From: an uncultured Flavobacteriales bacterium
GTDB taxonomy: Bacteria > Bacteroidota > Bacteroidia > Flavobacteriales_D > Crocinitomicaceae
Length of the DNA: 64,000 nt
Assembly: GCA_905480145.1 (NCBI GenBank)
Contig: CAJQPA010000018.1
Coordinates: 40,159 to 104,158, forward strand
Direction of reading: 5' to 3'
How positions within the stretch are numbered: the first letter of the stretch is position 1; every line of letters begins with the position of its first letter. Under the pieces are notes generated by a model, which had not been told where the DNA came from, made no database searches, and saw only the letters and a list, made by a program, of their open reading frames with translations. The translations under genes were made by a program, and so were the position numbers. Shown here in pieces: positions 16,726-24,190 of the stretch.

Positions 16726-17673
16726 TTATTCTTCATTTCGATTTGGAATATTCTCATCGGTTAGGCTATAAAGAAAATTAACCAAATCTGTTTTTTGTTC
16801 TTCCGTAAAATTAAGCGGTTCAATCATTAAGGTATCTAAATTGATAGGAGTCTTTACAAAGTCATAGGGGTTACTGTAAAAATCTATCACCTCTTCTAAA
16901 GAAATAAACATTCCGTTATGCATGTAAGGAGCAGTCAACTCAACATTTCTTAATCCTGGCACTTTGAACCTTCCTAAATCTGCAGAGTCTCTTGTAATAT
17001 CAAACCGTCCTCTATCTGTTAATTCAATACCATCGTACAATCCAATATTTCGAAATTCATCACCTGTAAAGTCAGGACTAAAATGACATTCGAAACATTT
17101 GAATTGGTCATCGATAAATATTTCACGCCCTCTTTTTTGAGATTCACTAAGTGCATTAATATCCACATCACTGATCCATAAATCATGAGGAGCACTTCCA
17201 TCACTTTCCAAACTTCGCTGAAACTCAGCTAATGCACGTGTAATATTTTCTCTTCCTGGTTTTTCTGAATACACCTGATGAAATAACTGTATATAATCTT
17301 TAATTCGCTGTATTCTGAGAGTTGCTTTATCAAATGATAAATTCATTTCAATAGGATTCTCGACAGGCATTATCGCTTGTTCCTCTAATGTTTTCGCTCG
17401 ACCATCATGAAAGAAGAATGGTCTACTCGCCATATTCATAACAGAAGGTGTATTCCTGATTCCGACGCTATCATTAACGCCTAATGAGAAAGGTATGTTG
17501 TCCGCATATGCGAATTGTGGTTGATGACAACTAGCGCAAGAGATAGAGCTATCTAGAGAAAAAACGGGATCAAAAAAGAGCTTCTCTCCTAATTCAATTT
17601 CAGAAATCATTGCCTTATTTCTATGACAACTTACACTTAATATCAATAACGCTAAAACGATTATGACTCTCAC
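16726..17673 (-). CDS. Di-haem cytochrome c peroxidase family lipoprotein
   Basis: A 315-residue member of the bacterial cytochrome c peroxidase/MauG family with two c-type haem sites, CASCH near residue 45 and CFECH near 195. The N-terminus is a lipoprotein signal with lipobox SVSC at residues 13-16, so it is anchored to a membrane facing the periplasm. Members reduce hydrogen peroxide using electrons from c-type cytochromes or carry out MauG-like oxidations; which one cannot be told here. The start is a GTG at 17673, directly preceded by a -7 promoter element, which suggests a leaderless GTG-initiated transcript. Confidence 0.88.
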   Translation of the reverse strand: MRVIIVLALLILSVSCHRNKAMISEIELGEKLFFDPVFSLDSSISCASCHQPQFAYADNIPFSLGVNDSVGIRNTPSVMNMASRPFFFHDGRAKTLEEQAIMPVENPIEMNLSFDKATLRIQRIKDYIQLFHQVYSEKPGRENITRALAEFQRSLESDGSAPHDLWISDVDINALSESQKRGREIFIDDQFKCFECHFSPDFTGDEFRNIGLYDGIELTDRGRFDITRDSADLGRFKVPGLRNVELTAPYMHNGMFISLEEVIDFYSNPYDFVKTPINLDTLMIEPLNFTEEQKTDLVNFLYSLTDENIPNRNEE

Positions 17674-17677
17674 GCGA

Positions 17678-17685
17678 CAAAACTA
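17678..17685 (-). promoter_or_regulatory. -7 promoter element for the peroxidase gene
   Basis: On the minus strand this reads TAGTTTTG, an exact TAnnTTTG match. Only four bases separate it from the GTG start at 17673, which implies a leaderless transcript. Confidence 0.5.
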
Positions 17686-17764
17686 ACTAAATCAAAACAA
17701 AATTCTATTGCTTGAGATTATTTTAGCTTAAAAAAACATATAAATATGCAATAAAAAAAGTGGG

Positions 17765-18253
17765 TCATTTTAGATCTTTTTGCATCCAAATATTACAAGC
17801 AAAATGACCTGAATTACCTAATGGGTGATTCAACATTTTAAACCCCATGTGTTCATACAAGCCAATCGCCTCACTTAATTCTGGCAATGATTCCAAATAT
17901 ACTTTGCTATAACCTAAAACACTTGCCTCTTCAATCACCATTTCCATTAATTTTTTTCCGACACCTAAACCTCGAGAAGTATTTAACAGATAGAGTTTAA
18001 CTAATTCTGTGCAATCATCGTCCAATCCGTTAGTTGGATATAAACCAACCCCACCGGCGATTGCGTTATCAATTTCCACAACCCAATACTCTGCCTTATC
18101 TATTTGAAAAGTTTCGAACAGCTTGTCAGTTGTAGAATCTGTAAAAACAGTTCCTGGTATATCCAGACCATGTTCTGTCAATACCTCTCGAATAACTCGA
18201 GCAATTTCAAAATTATCTGAAGCTTTTATTTTTCGGTAAACTATGTTTGGCAT
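17765..18253 (-). CDS. GNAT-family N-acetyltransferase
   Basis: A 162-residue single-domain GNAT protein. The acetyl-CoA-binding signature is visible in LLNTSRGLGVGKKLMEMVIE (R/Q-x-x-G-x-G/A), followed by the YLESLPELSEAIGLYEHMGF segment that forms the last strands and helix of the fold. The substrate is unknown. It is transcribed alone, with a -7 element five bases before the ATG. No neighbouring gene points to a partner. Confidence 0.85.
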   Translation of the reverse strand: MPNIVYRKIKASDNFEIARVIREVLTEHGLDIPGTVFTDSTTDKLFETFQIDKAEYWVVEIDNAIAGGVGLYPTNGLDDDCTELVKLYLLNTSRGLGVGKKLMEMVIEEASVLGYSKVYLESLPELSEAIGLYEHMGFKMLNHPLGNSGHFACNIWMQKDLK

Positions 18254-18258
18254 GACCG

Positions 18259-18266
18259 CAAAATTA
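18259..18266 (-). promoter_or_regulatory. -7 promoter element for the GNAT gene
   Basis: On the minus strand this reads TAATTTTG, an exact TAnnTTTG match, with five bases to the ATG at 18253. It is consistent with a leaderless transcript. Confidence 0.5.
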
Positions 18267-18384
18267 GCAGATTAGAATTAATTCCACATCAATTTTTTCC
18301 TACTCTTTATTTTTTGACAAAGAATCACAAGTCTTTTGTTAATAAAAATGAGTGCTTTCCGACGGTAATTGGGAAAAATCTCCC

Positions 18385-18392
18385 TATTTTTG
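18385..18392 (+). promoter_or_regulatory. -7 promoter element for the alpha-oxoamine synthase gene
   Basis: TATTTTTG matches TAnnTTTG and lies 58 bases before the ATG at 18451, leaving a leader of roughly 50 bases. No good -33 box was seen. Confidence 0.4.
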
Positions 18393-18450
18393 CATTCTAA
18401 ATATTAGTTGTTCCAATCAAAATTTAAGGTACAGCAAAAAAAAACAAGGT

Positions 18451-19722
18451 ATGGCAGAAGACATATTTGACAAGATCAAAAAAAACAGAGGGCCTTTAGG
18501 TCAATATTCAAAAGGAGTACACGGTTATTTCACTTTCCCAAAATTGGAAGGAGAAATTAGCAATAAAATGATTTTTCGTGGAAAAGAATGCCTAGTGTGG
18601 TCTGTAAATAACTATTTGGGATTAGCCAATCATCCAGAAGTTCGTAAAGCCGATGCTGATGCATCTGCAGAATGGGGGTTAGCATATCCAATGGGGTCTC
18701 GAATGATGACTGGTCAAACGAGTGAACACGAAGCTTTAGAGGCAGAGCTTTCTGAATTCATGCAGAAAGAAGACACAATTCTTTTGAACTTTGGTTACCA
18801 AGGAATGGTTTCTTCAATCGATTCTATGGTTGATAGAAATGACGTAATTGTTTACGATAGTGAATCACATGCTTGCATACTAGACGGAATGCGACTTCAT
18901 GCTGGTAAGCGTTTTGTATTTAAACACAATGATATGGAAAGTTTTGACAAGCAAATGTCAAGAGCAACTAAGATTGTTGAAAATACAAGCGGTGGTATTC
19001 TAGTTATAACGGAAGGTGTTTTCGGAATGGCTGGAGATCAAGGTCGCTTAAAAGACATAGTAGAATTTAGAAAATCAGGAAAATATGACTTCCGTTTATT
19101 TGTAGATGATGCTCACGGATTTGGTACTGTTGGAAAAACTGGACAAGGTGCGGGAGAAGAGCAAGGAGTTCATGAAGAAATAGATATTTTATTTGGAACA
19201 TTTGCGAAGTCAATGGCTTCTGTAGGTGCATTTATCTGTGCCAAAGAACATATTGTTGAATATTTACGCTACAATATGCGTTCTCAAGTATTCGCTAAAT
19301 CGTTACCAATGCCTTTAGTTGTTGGTGCAAGAAAGCGTTTGGAGCTATTGAAAGATCAGCCAGAACATAAAGAAAACTTGTGGAAAGTAGCTTCTGCACT
19401 TCAAGATGGTTTGGTGAAAGCTGGTTTTGACATTGGTGTTACAAACTCCGCTGTTACTCCAGTCTTCCTAGAAGGGAATTTAGCTGAAGCAACAAACTTA
19501 ACATTTGATATGCGTGAAAATTATAATATTTTCTGCTCTATCGTTATTTATCCGGTAGTACCTAAAGATGTTATTATGCTTCGTTTAATACCAACGGCAG
19601 TTCACACTTTAGAAGATGTACAATACACAATTGATACCTTTATTACCGTGAAATCGAAGTTAGATGCTGGTGATTATAAATCTGAAGAGATGGCTACCGT
19701 AGAGGTAGATACTAAAAATTAA
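18451..19722 (+). CDS. PLP-dependent alpha-oxoamine synthase, serine palmitoyltransferase-like
   Basis: A 423-residue fold-type I PLP enzyme of the KBL/BioF/SPT/HemA family. The motifs visible are VWSVNNYLGLANHP, the PLP-contacting DDAHGFGTVGKTGQG and the Schiff-base lysine in FGTFAKSMASVGAF. Family members condense an amino acid with an acyl-CoA or acyl-ACP. The sequence differs clearly from the BioF at 20332. In Bacteroidota such second paralogues often are serine palmitoyltransferases (sphingolipids), 2-amino-3-ketobutyrate ligases or cysteate acyltransferases (sulfonolipids); sequence reading alone does not decide. I start it at the ATG at 18451 because the upstream in-frame codons run through the promoter region. 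Two hairpins follow its stop. Confidence 0.85.
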   Translation: MAEDIFDKIKKNRGPLGQYSKGVHGYFTFPKLEGEISNKMIFRGKECLVWSVNNYLGLANHPEVRKADADASAEWGLAYPMGSRMMTGQTSEHEALEAELSEFMQKEDTILLNFGYQGMVSSIDSMVDRNDVIVYDSESHACILDGMRLHAGKRFVFKHNDMESFDKQMSRATKIVENTSGGILVITEGVFGMAGDQGRLKDIVEFRKSGKYDFRLFVDDAHGFGTVGKTGQGAGEEQGVHEEIDILFGTFAKSMASVGAFICAKEHIVEYLRYNMRSQVFAKSLPMPLVVGARKRLELLKDQPEHKENLWKVASALQDGLVKAGFDIGVTNSAVTPVFLEGNLAEATNLTFDMRENYNIFCSIVIYPVVPKDVIMLRLIPTAVHTLEDVQYTIDTFITVKSKLDAGDYKSEEMATVEVDTKN

Positions 19723-19733
19723 TAAATTGACAA

Positions 19734-19751
19734 CCTCAGTTAAAACTGAGG
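19734..19751 (+). other. Hairpin upstream of terminator
   Basis: CCTCAGTT-AA-AACTGAGG is a perfect 8-bp inverted repeat 11 bases after the 19722 stop, followed by a separate intrinsic terminator 20 bases on. It has no T-run of its own. Confidence 0.5.
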
Positions 19752-19767
19752 CAAGAATAGCAATATT

Positions 19768-19803
19768 AAAAAAGCCGTTTATCAATGATAAACGGCTTTT
19801 TTA
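19768..19803 (+). terminator. Intrinsic terminator after the alpha-oxoamine synthase gene
   Basis: GCCGTTTATC-AAT-GATAAACGGC is a perfect 10-bp stem with a 3-base loop, flanked by an A-run before and a T-run after. It can act in both directions and also faces the convergent gene ending at 19826. Confidence 0.9.
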
Positions 19804-19825
19804 TGCACTTGAAAATGCAAGACTC

Positions 19826-20296
19826 TTAAAGACCATACCCATTTGGATTTTCATCTTTGATTCTCACCAATGAATCAACTATATATTGACCTTCAGCCTC
19901 AGAATAGTTGTCTCCCCTCCAAGGTAAAGAATTGTTATAGTTTGAATAATGGAGCTCTAATTCCATTCCTTGAGAATTCATAAGTTTATTTGCTAACTCT
20001 TCATCTGCAACAGAGAAGTGAAACATATTTGAAGAAACACCAGCGTTGTTCTTTGTCCTTACCCCAGGAAGCATCATTTCACCTTCAAAAGTTTTAAAAA
20101 AGGTCCCTTTATTGGAGAATTTATATAAGATTCCAACGCGAGTTCCAGAACTGTAAACAAAATAATATTGATAATAAACATAACCTGAAACTATCGATAG
20201 AAGGATAAAAGAAATGATCAATAACATTTTTCTTTTTGATTTCCTTGTCTTTTTCTCAATAAGCTCTTGTTCTTTTACCTCCATGCTTTCAGACAT
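19826..20296 (-). CDS. Small single-pass membrane protein of unknown function
   Basis: A 156-residue protein with a charged cytoplasmic N-terminus (about 1-23, rich in Lys and Glu), one membrane helix (about 24-44, LLIISFILLSIVSGYVYY), and an extracytoplasmic domain containing GTRVGILYKFSNKGTFFKT. I do not recognise a characterised function. It starts 36 bases after bioF on the same strand and may be co-transcribed with the biotin genes. It ends next to a bidirectional terminator. Confidence 0.75.
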   Translation of the reverse strand: MSESMEVKEQELIEKKTRKSKRKMLLIISFILLSIVSGYVYYQYYFVYSSGTRVGILYKFSNKGTFFKTFEGEMMLPGVRTKNNAGVSSNMFHFSVADEELANKLMNSQGMELELHYSNYNNSLPWRGDNYSEAEGQYIVDSLVRIKDENPNGYGL

Positions 20297-20331
20297 ACTG
20301 TTGATTTTATGTAAACTTAATGAAAATTGAT

Positions 20332-21441
20332 TTAATGATTTTTCAAGACGTCTATCAATTGATCAATTTCTTCAAAGGTATTGCCAGAATGGAAACACAA
20401 CCTTAATCGCTCTTTGCCAACAGCTACAGTAGGAGAAAAAATAGGTTTCACAGCAATCTTTGCATTTTGCAATTTTTTCGCCACGACTTTTGTCTTCTTA
20501 ATTTCACTATACTCCAAAATTTGAATCGGAGAGTTTGATTCAGAAATCAACCCCTCATTATTGAAATTTGTTCTGAAATATTGAAGATTATCTTGAAGTT
20601 TTTTCTTTCTTTCTGTCAAGTCATTCACCTTTACAATTTTTGAATTACGCAGAATACTAGAATCAGGCAATGCAGTTGTATAAATAAAAGATCTAGCAAA
20701 ATTAATCAAAAACTGAATTAAATCATTCGAGCCCAATACAATCGCACCATGCCCACCATAAGCTTTTCCAAAAGTAACCAATCGTGCAAATACTTTATCT
20801 TCTATATTTAGAGCATTGACAAACCCTTTCCCATTTTCTCCGAATACACCTGCTGAGTGGGCCTCATCTACTATTAGATTCGCTGAGTACTGATCGCACA
20901 GATCACTTATCTTTCTCAAAGGAGCAAGGTCACCATCCATAGAATACAAACCTTCTACAGCGACATAAACTGACCCCTCGGCTTTGATTAAAACACGTTC
21001 GAGATCTTCTGGATTATTATGTGAAAATGAATAACTTTTCGCAAAACTTAAACGAATACCATCTCTTACACTTGCATGAATATACTCGTCATATATTATG
21101 GTGTCACCGCGTTGAGGGATTGAACTAAAAAATCCAATATTCGCATCAAAGCCTGAATTAAAATGCAAAGCACTTTCTGAGTTAAAGAATGAAGCCAATG
21201 ACTTTTCTGATTCAAGAACAACATTGGATGTTCCAGAAATCAATCTAGAACCTGTTGCTCCAAAAGAAGCTAATGCTCCCCCTTTAATATCATTAAATAC
21301 ATTCAATTTAGAAAGACTTAGATAATCATTTGAAAAGAAATCTATATATCCCTCAAAACAAGAAAGGGAACGTAATGTCCCCTCTTTCTCTCGTTTTTTC
21401 ATTTTATCTAACAGTTTTTGATCCATATCAATACTGCTCAT
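20332..21441 (-). CDS. bioF: 8-amino-7-oxononanoate synthase
   Basis: A 369-residue fold-type I PLP enzyme that condenses pimeloyl thioester with alanine to give the biotin precursor 8-amino-7-oxononanoate. Visible motifs are FFSNDYLSLS, GATGSRLISGTS, DEAHSAGVFGENGKG and the PLP lysine in VTFGKAYGGHGA. The ATG at 21441 follows the bioB stop by three bases; the TTG at 21444 is not needed. The pairing with bioB supports the BioF assignment over other family members. The rest of the pathway (bioA, bioD, bioC/H) is not in the window. Confidence 0.92.
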   Translation of the reverse strand: MSSIDMDQKLLDKMKKREKEGTLRSLSCFEGYIDFFSNDYLSLSKLNVFNDIKGGALASFGATGSRLISGTSNVVLESEKSLASFFNSESALHFNSGFDANIGFFSSIPQRGDTIIYDEYIHASVRDGIRLSFAKSYSFSHNNPEDLERVLIKAEGSVYVAVEGLYSMDGDLAPLRKISDLCDQYSANLIVDEAHSAGVFGENGKGFVNALNIEDKVFARLVTFGKAYGGHGAIVLGSNDLIQFLINFARSFIYTTALPDSSILRNSKIVKVNDLTERKKKLQDNLQYFRTNFNNEGLISESNSPIQILEYSEIKKTKVVAKKLQNAKIAVKPIFSPTVAVGKERLRLCFHSGNTFEEIDQLIDVLKNH

Positions 21442-21444
21442 CAA

Positions 21445-22551
21445 TTAGTTGGAAGAAGAAACTACTTTTCTTGGTTGAAAATCAGTTTTCCCTTCTACCT
21501 CAAGTTTCTCTCGTGCTGCTTTTAATTCAGCTGCGCGTTTTGCTTCTTTTTCTTTTCTTGCATCAATAATAGCATCTGGCTTACTAACTGGTTGCTCTCC
21601 ATCTGCAAATGAAGCCTTTGCTGTCAAACCAAGAATTTTGAACATTTCTTTGTCCTCATTAAAATCTGGGTTTGGCGTCGTCAATAATTTATCTCCTGCA
21701 AAAATTGAACTGGCTCCTGCCATAAAACACATTGCTTGTGCCTCCATATTCATTTGTGTTCTTCCCGCTGACAATCTCACAACAGACTTCGGAAAAGCAA
21801 TTCTTGTAGTCGCAACCATTCGAATCATTTCCCATTGCTCGATTGGTTTTTGTTCAGACAAAGGTGTTCCTTCAACTGCCACCAAAGCATTAATTGGAAT
21901 CGATTCAGGAGGGTTTTCCATCTCCATATAACTCATCAATAGACCAACACGGTCTTCAATAGCCTCTCCCATTCCTATAATACCTCCCGAACAAACAGAA
22001 ATCCCTGCCTTTCTTGCGTTATCAATGGTATTCAAACGATCTTCGTATTCTCTTGTTGAAATTACATCATCGTAGTAATCTTTTGAAGTATCTAAGTTGT
22101 GATTGTAAGCAAATAAGCCAGCATTCTTTAATCTTTTCGCTTGATTTTCGTTCATCATACCGAGGGTACAACAAACTTCCATGTTCAGGTCGTTTACCCC
22201 TTGCACCATTTCAACAACACTATCGAAATCTTTATTATCTCTAATTTCTCTCCAAGCTGCCCCCATGCACAATCTAGAAGAACCGTTTGCTTTTGCATTT
22301 CTTGCTTGCTCCAAAACAGATTCTACCGTCATCATTTTTTGTGCATCAACATCTGTATGATACCTTGCCGCTTGAGGGCAATAACCACAATCCTCTGGAC
22401 ATCCTCCAGTCTTAATTGACAAAAGTGAAGACATCTGAACCTCCAATGGGTTATGATGAAGACGATGAACAGTTGCTGCTTCAAAAACCAATTCTAACAA
22501 TGGTTTATTATATAATTCGAGTAACTCTTCTTTGGTCGTATAGCTTTGCAT
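21445..22551 (-). CDS. bioB: Biotin synthase
   Basis: A radical-SAM enzyme that inserts sulfur into dethiobiotin. The CxxxCxxC cluster motif is seen in GGCPEDCGYCPQAARYH, and the segments SRLCMGAAWRE and LSAGRTQMN match BioB. The core is of normal length, but a charged tail of about 45 residues (Lys/Glu/Ala-rich, ending RKVVSSSN) extends past the usual end; it looks helical and has no known role. It is first in the bioB-bioF operon, with a -7 element TATATTTG just upstream. Confidence 0.95.
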   Translation of the reverse strand: MQSYTTKEELLELYNKPLLELVFEAATVHRLHHNPLEVQMSSLLSIKTGGCPEDCGYCPQAARYHTDVDAQKMMTVESVLEQARNAKANGSSRLCMGAAWREIRDNKDFDSVVEMVQGVNDLNMEVCCTLGMMNENQAKRLKNAGLFAYNHNLDTSKDYYDDVISTREYEDRLNTIDNARKAGISVCSGGIIGMGEAIEDRVGLLMSYMEMENPPESIPINALVAVEGTPLSEQKPIEQWEMIRMVATTRIAFPKSVVRLSAGRTQMNMEAQAMCFMAGASSIFAGDKLLTTPNPDFNEDKEMFKILGLTAKASFADGEQPVSKPDAIIDARKEKEAKRAAELKAAREKLEVEGKTDFQPRKVVSSSN

Positions 22552-22576
22552 TCTTACTTACTTAATAATTTGGATA

Positions 22577-22584
22577 CAAATATA
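22577..22584 (-). promoter_or_regulatory. -7 promoter element for bioB
   Basis: On the minus strand this reads TATATTTG, an exact TAnnTTTG match 25 bases before the bioB ATG. I could not identify a BirA operator nearby. Confidence 0.5.
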
Positions 22585-22667
22585 ATGAAATGAAAGTAGA
22601 CTAAAGAAAAACTTAAAATAAGTTCGTCTTGTTTATTTCATAATTTATCTTGGTAAAAGGGTGTAAG

Positions 22668-23081
22668 TTAATGTGGCAATTTATCTTTGAAAACACCATA
22701 AACAAAGGCACCTGTTAACGCACATAAAATAGAAACGAGCATGATTGTATTTCCATAGCCTATGTGTGCATAAATTGGTCCCGGACAAGCACCAGTCATA
22801 GCCCAACCAAAACCAAATAAAACACCACCCATAATATTCGATTTAACCCTCAACACCTTCGGCATTAGAACAACATCTTCTCCTTTAATTGTTTTTATTT
22901 GATATTTCTTAATCAAGAATATTGATAAAGCACCAACAGAAATAGCTGATCCAATAACACCATACATATGAAAACTTTCAAACAAAAACATTTCCTGTAT
23001 TCGAAACCAAGAAATAACTTCTCCCTTTACAAGTGGAACACTAAAAAACATTCCTAATAATGTTGCGTAGATATATTTCAT
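22668..23081 (-). CDS. YeeE/YedE-type sulfur transporter, second half (DUF6691-like)
   Basis: A 137-residue membrane protein with about four helices and the signature GFGWAMTGACPGPIYAHIG, containing the conserved cysteine of the YeeE/YedE (TsuA-like) family. In many bacteria the family is encoded as two adjacent half-size genes that together form one thiosulfate or sulfur-compound importer; this is the second half. Its ATG overlaps the stop of the first half by one base (TAATG), so the two chains are made together. The substrate is inferred from the family. Confidence 0.85.
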   Translation of the reverse strand: MKYIYATLLGMFFSVPLVKGEVISWFRIQEMFLFESFHMYGVIGSAISVGALSIFLIKKYQIKTIKGEDVVLMPKVLRVKSNIMGGVLFGFGWAMTGACPGPIYAHIGYGNTIMLVSILCALTGAFVYGVFKDKLPH

Positions 23082-23647
23082 TAGAGTAATTTAAAAATGT
23101 AAGGAAACACGAACCAAGTCATTAACAAGCCTCCACAGAAAAAACCAATGACTGCAATCAATGAGGACAAACTAAACAAACTTAGTCCCATAATAGCATG
23201 ACCTGAAGTACAACCTCCCGCGTAACGTGCCCCAAACCCGACCAAAAAACTACCCAAGCATAAAAGTATCAATGTTATCGGTGAACTTAGAGATTTCCAA
23301 CTAAATATTTCTATTGGAATCATCCCTGAAAAATCTTCAATGCCCAATGACTTAAGCTTTAAGACTGTGCCTTCAGAGATGTCAACTATTTCATTGTTTG
23401 GAAATAAATTAACTACCAAGAAAGAACCGATGACAAGTCCCACCACAAATAATAAATTCAAGGGTTGTTTTTTCCAATCGTACTGGAATATTTTAATGTT
23501 CGTTTTTGAAAATCCCATTGCACAAATATCTCTCAACGTACCTGAAATACCGAAAGGCTTGTTAATTAAAAGTAACGTTAAAGGAACTGTTAAACCTATC
23601 AAGGGACCAGCTATATACCATGGCCATGGAGTACTAAAAAATTCCAT
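23081..23647 (-). CDS. YeeE/YedE-type sulfur transporter, first half
   Basis: A 188-residue membrane protein with about five helices and the motif GFGARYAGGCTSGHAIMG, the cysteine-bearing loop of the YeeE/YedE family implicated in thiosulfate uptake. It is the first of a coupled pair and overlaps the second half by one base. A thiosulfate or sulfide/persulfide role would supply sulfur for cysteine or cofactor synthesis. The gene follows ispF after 49 bases on the same strand, perhaps within one long transcript starting at porV. Confidence 0.85.
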   Translation of the reverse strand: MEFFSTPWPWYIAGPLIGLTVPLTLLLINKPFGISGTLRDICAMGFSKTNIKIFQYDWKKQPLNLLFVVGLVIGSFLVVNLFPNNEIVDISEGTVLKLKSLGIEDFSGMIPIEIFSWKSLSSPITLILLCLGSFLVGFGARYAGGCTSGHAIMGLSLFSLSSLIAVIGFFCGGLLMTWFVFPYIFKLL

Positions 23648-23696
23648 TGTTGTTTTTAAATTTTATTGATACTATTAATTACTCAAGAACGCAGAA

Positions 23697-24185
23697 TCAT
23701 TTTCCCACCAGACAAACGGCATAAGCCTTAATTGCTTTTGAATTCCCAAATGAATCAACTTTTTCATGAGTTGTTGCTTTTATAGAAACAACATCTTCAT
23801 CAACCTGAAGAATGTTCGCAATCTCTTTTTGCATTTTAGGTATGTGGGGATTGAGTTTTGGTGTTTCAAGAATTACCGTACTGTCAATATTTACCACGGA
23901 ATAACCTTTTGCTTCAATTAGTTTATAGACCTCAGCTAAAAGAATTTTACTGTCAATGCCTTTATATTTAGGGTTCGTATCTGAAAAATGAAAGCCAATA
24001 TCCCTTAGATTCAATGCTCCTAGAAGAGCATCACATATAGCATGAATTAAAACGTCTGCGTCTGAATGACCAACAGCACCAATTTCAGATTCTATTTTGA
24101 CTCCACCTACGAATAGTGGAATTCCTAACTCCAACCGATGAACATCAACGCCTTGACCGATTCGAATACTTTCCAGCATACTCAT
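23697..24185 (-). CDS. ispF: 2-C-methyl-D-erythritol 2,4-cyclodiphosphate synthase
   Basis: A 162-residue IspF of normal length. Metal-binding GVDVH near the N-terminus and GHSDADVLIHAICDALLGA are intact, as is the KATTHEKVDSFG segment near the C-terminus. It makes the cyclic diphosphate intermediate of the MEP isoprenoid pathway. It starts five bases after the porV stop and is probably co-transcribed with it, without any evident functional link. Confidence 0.95.
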   Translation of the reverse strand: MSMLESIRIGQGVDVHRLELGIPLFVGGVKIESEIGAVGHSDADVLIHAICDALLGALNLRDIGFHFSDTNPKYKGIDSKILLAEVYKLIEAKGYSVVNIDSTVILETPKLNPHIPKMQKEIANILQVDEDVVSIKATTHEKVDSFGNSKAIKAYAVCLVGK

Positions 24186-24190
24186 TACAA

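Noticed and set aside
18451..19722. Firm call as cysteate acyltransferase or serine palmitoyltransferase
   Set aside because: Motifs show only the alpha-oxoamine synthase family; no sphingolipid or sulfonolipid gene lies nearby to decide.
22014..22419. Two plus-strand frames opposite bioB
   Set aside because: Entirely antisense to the conserved core of biotin synthase, with no sign of a protein family.
22552..22667. BirA operator or riboswitch upstream of bioB
   Set aside because: No convincing long palindrome or conserved leader could be drawn; only a -7 element is visible.
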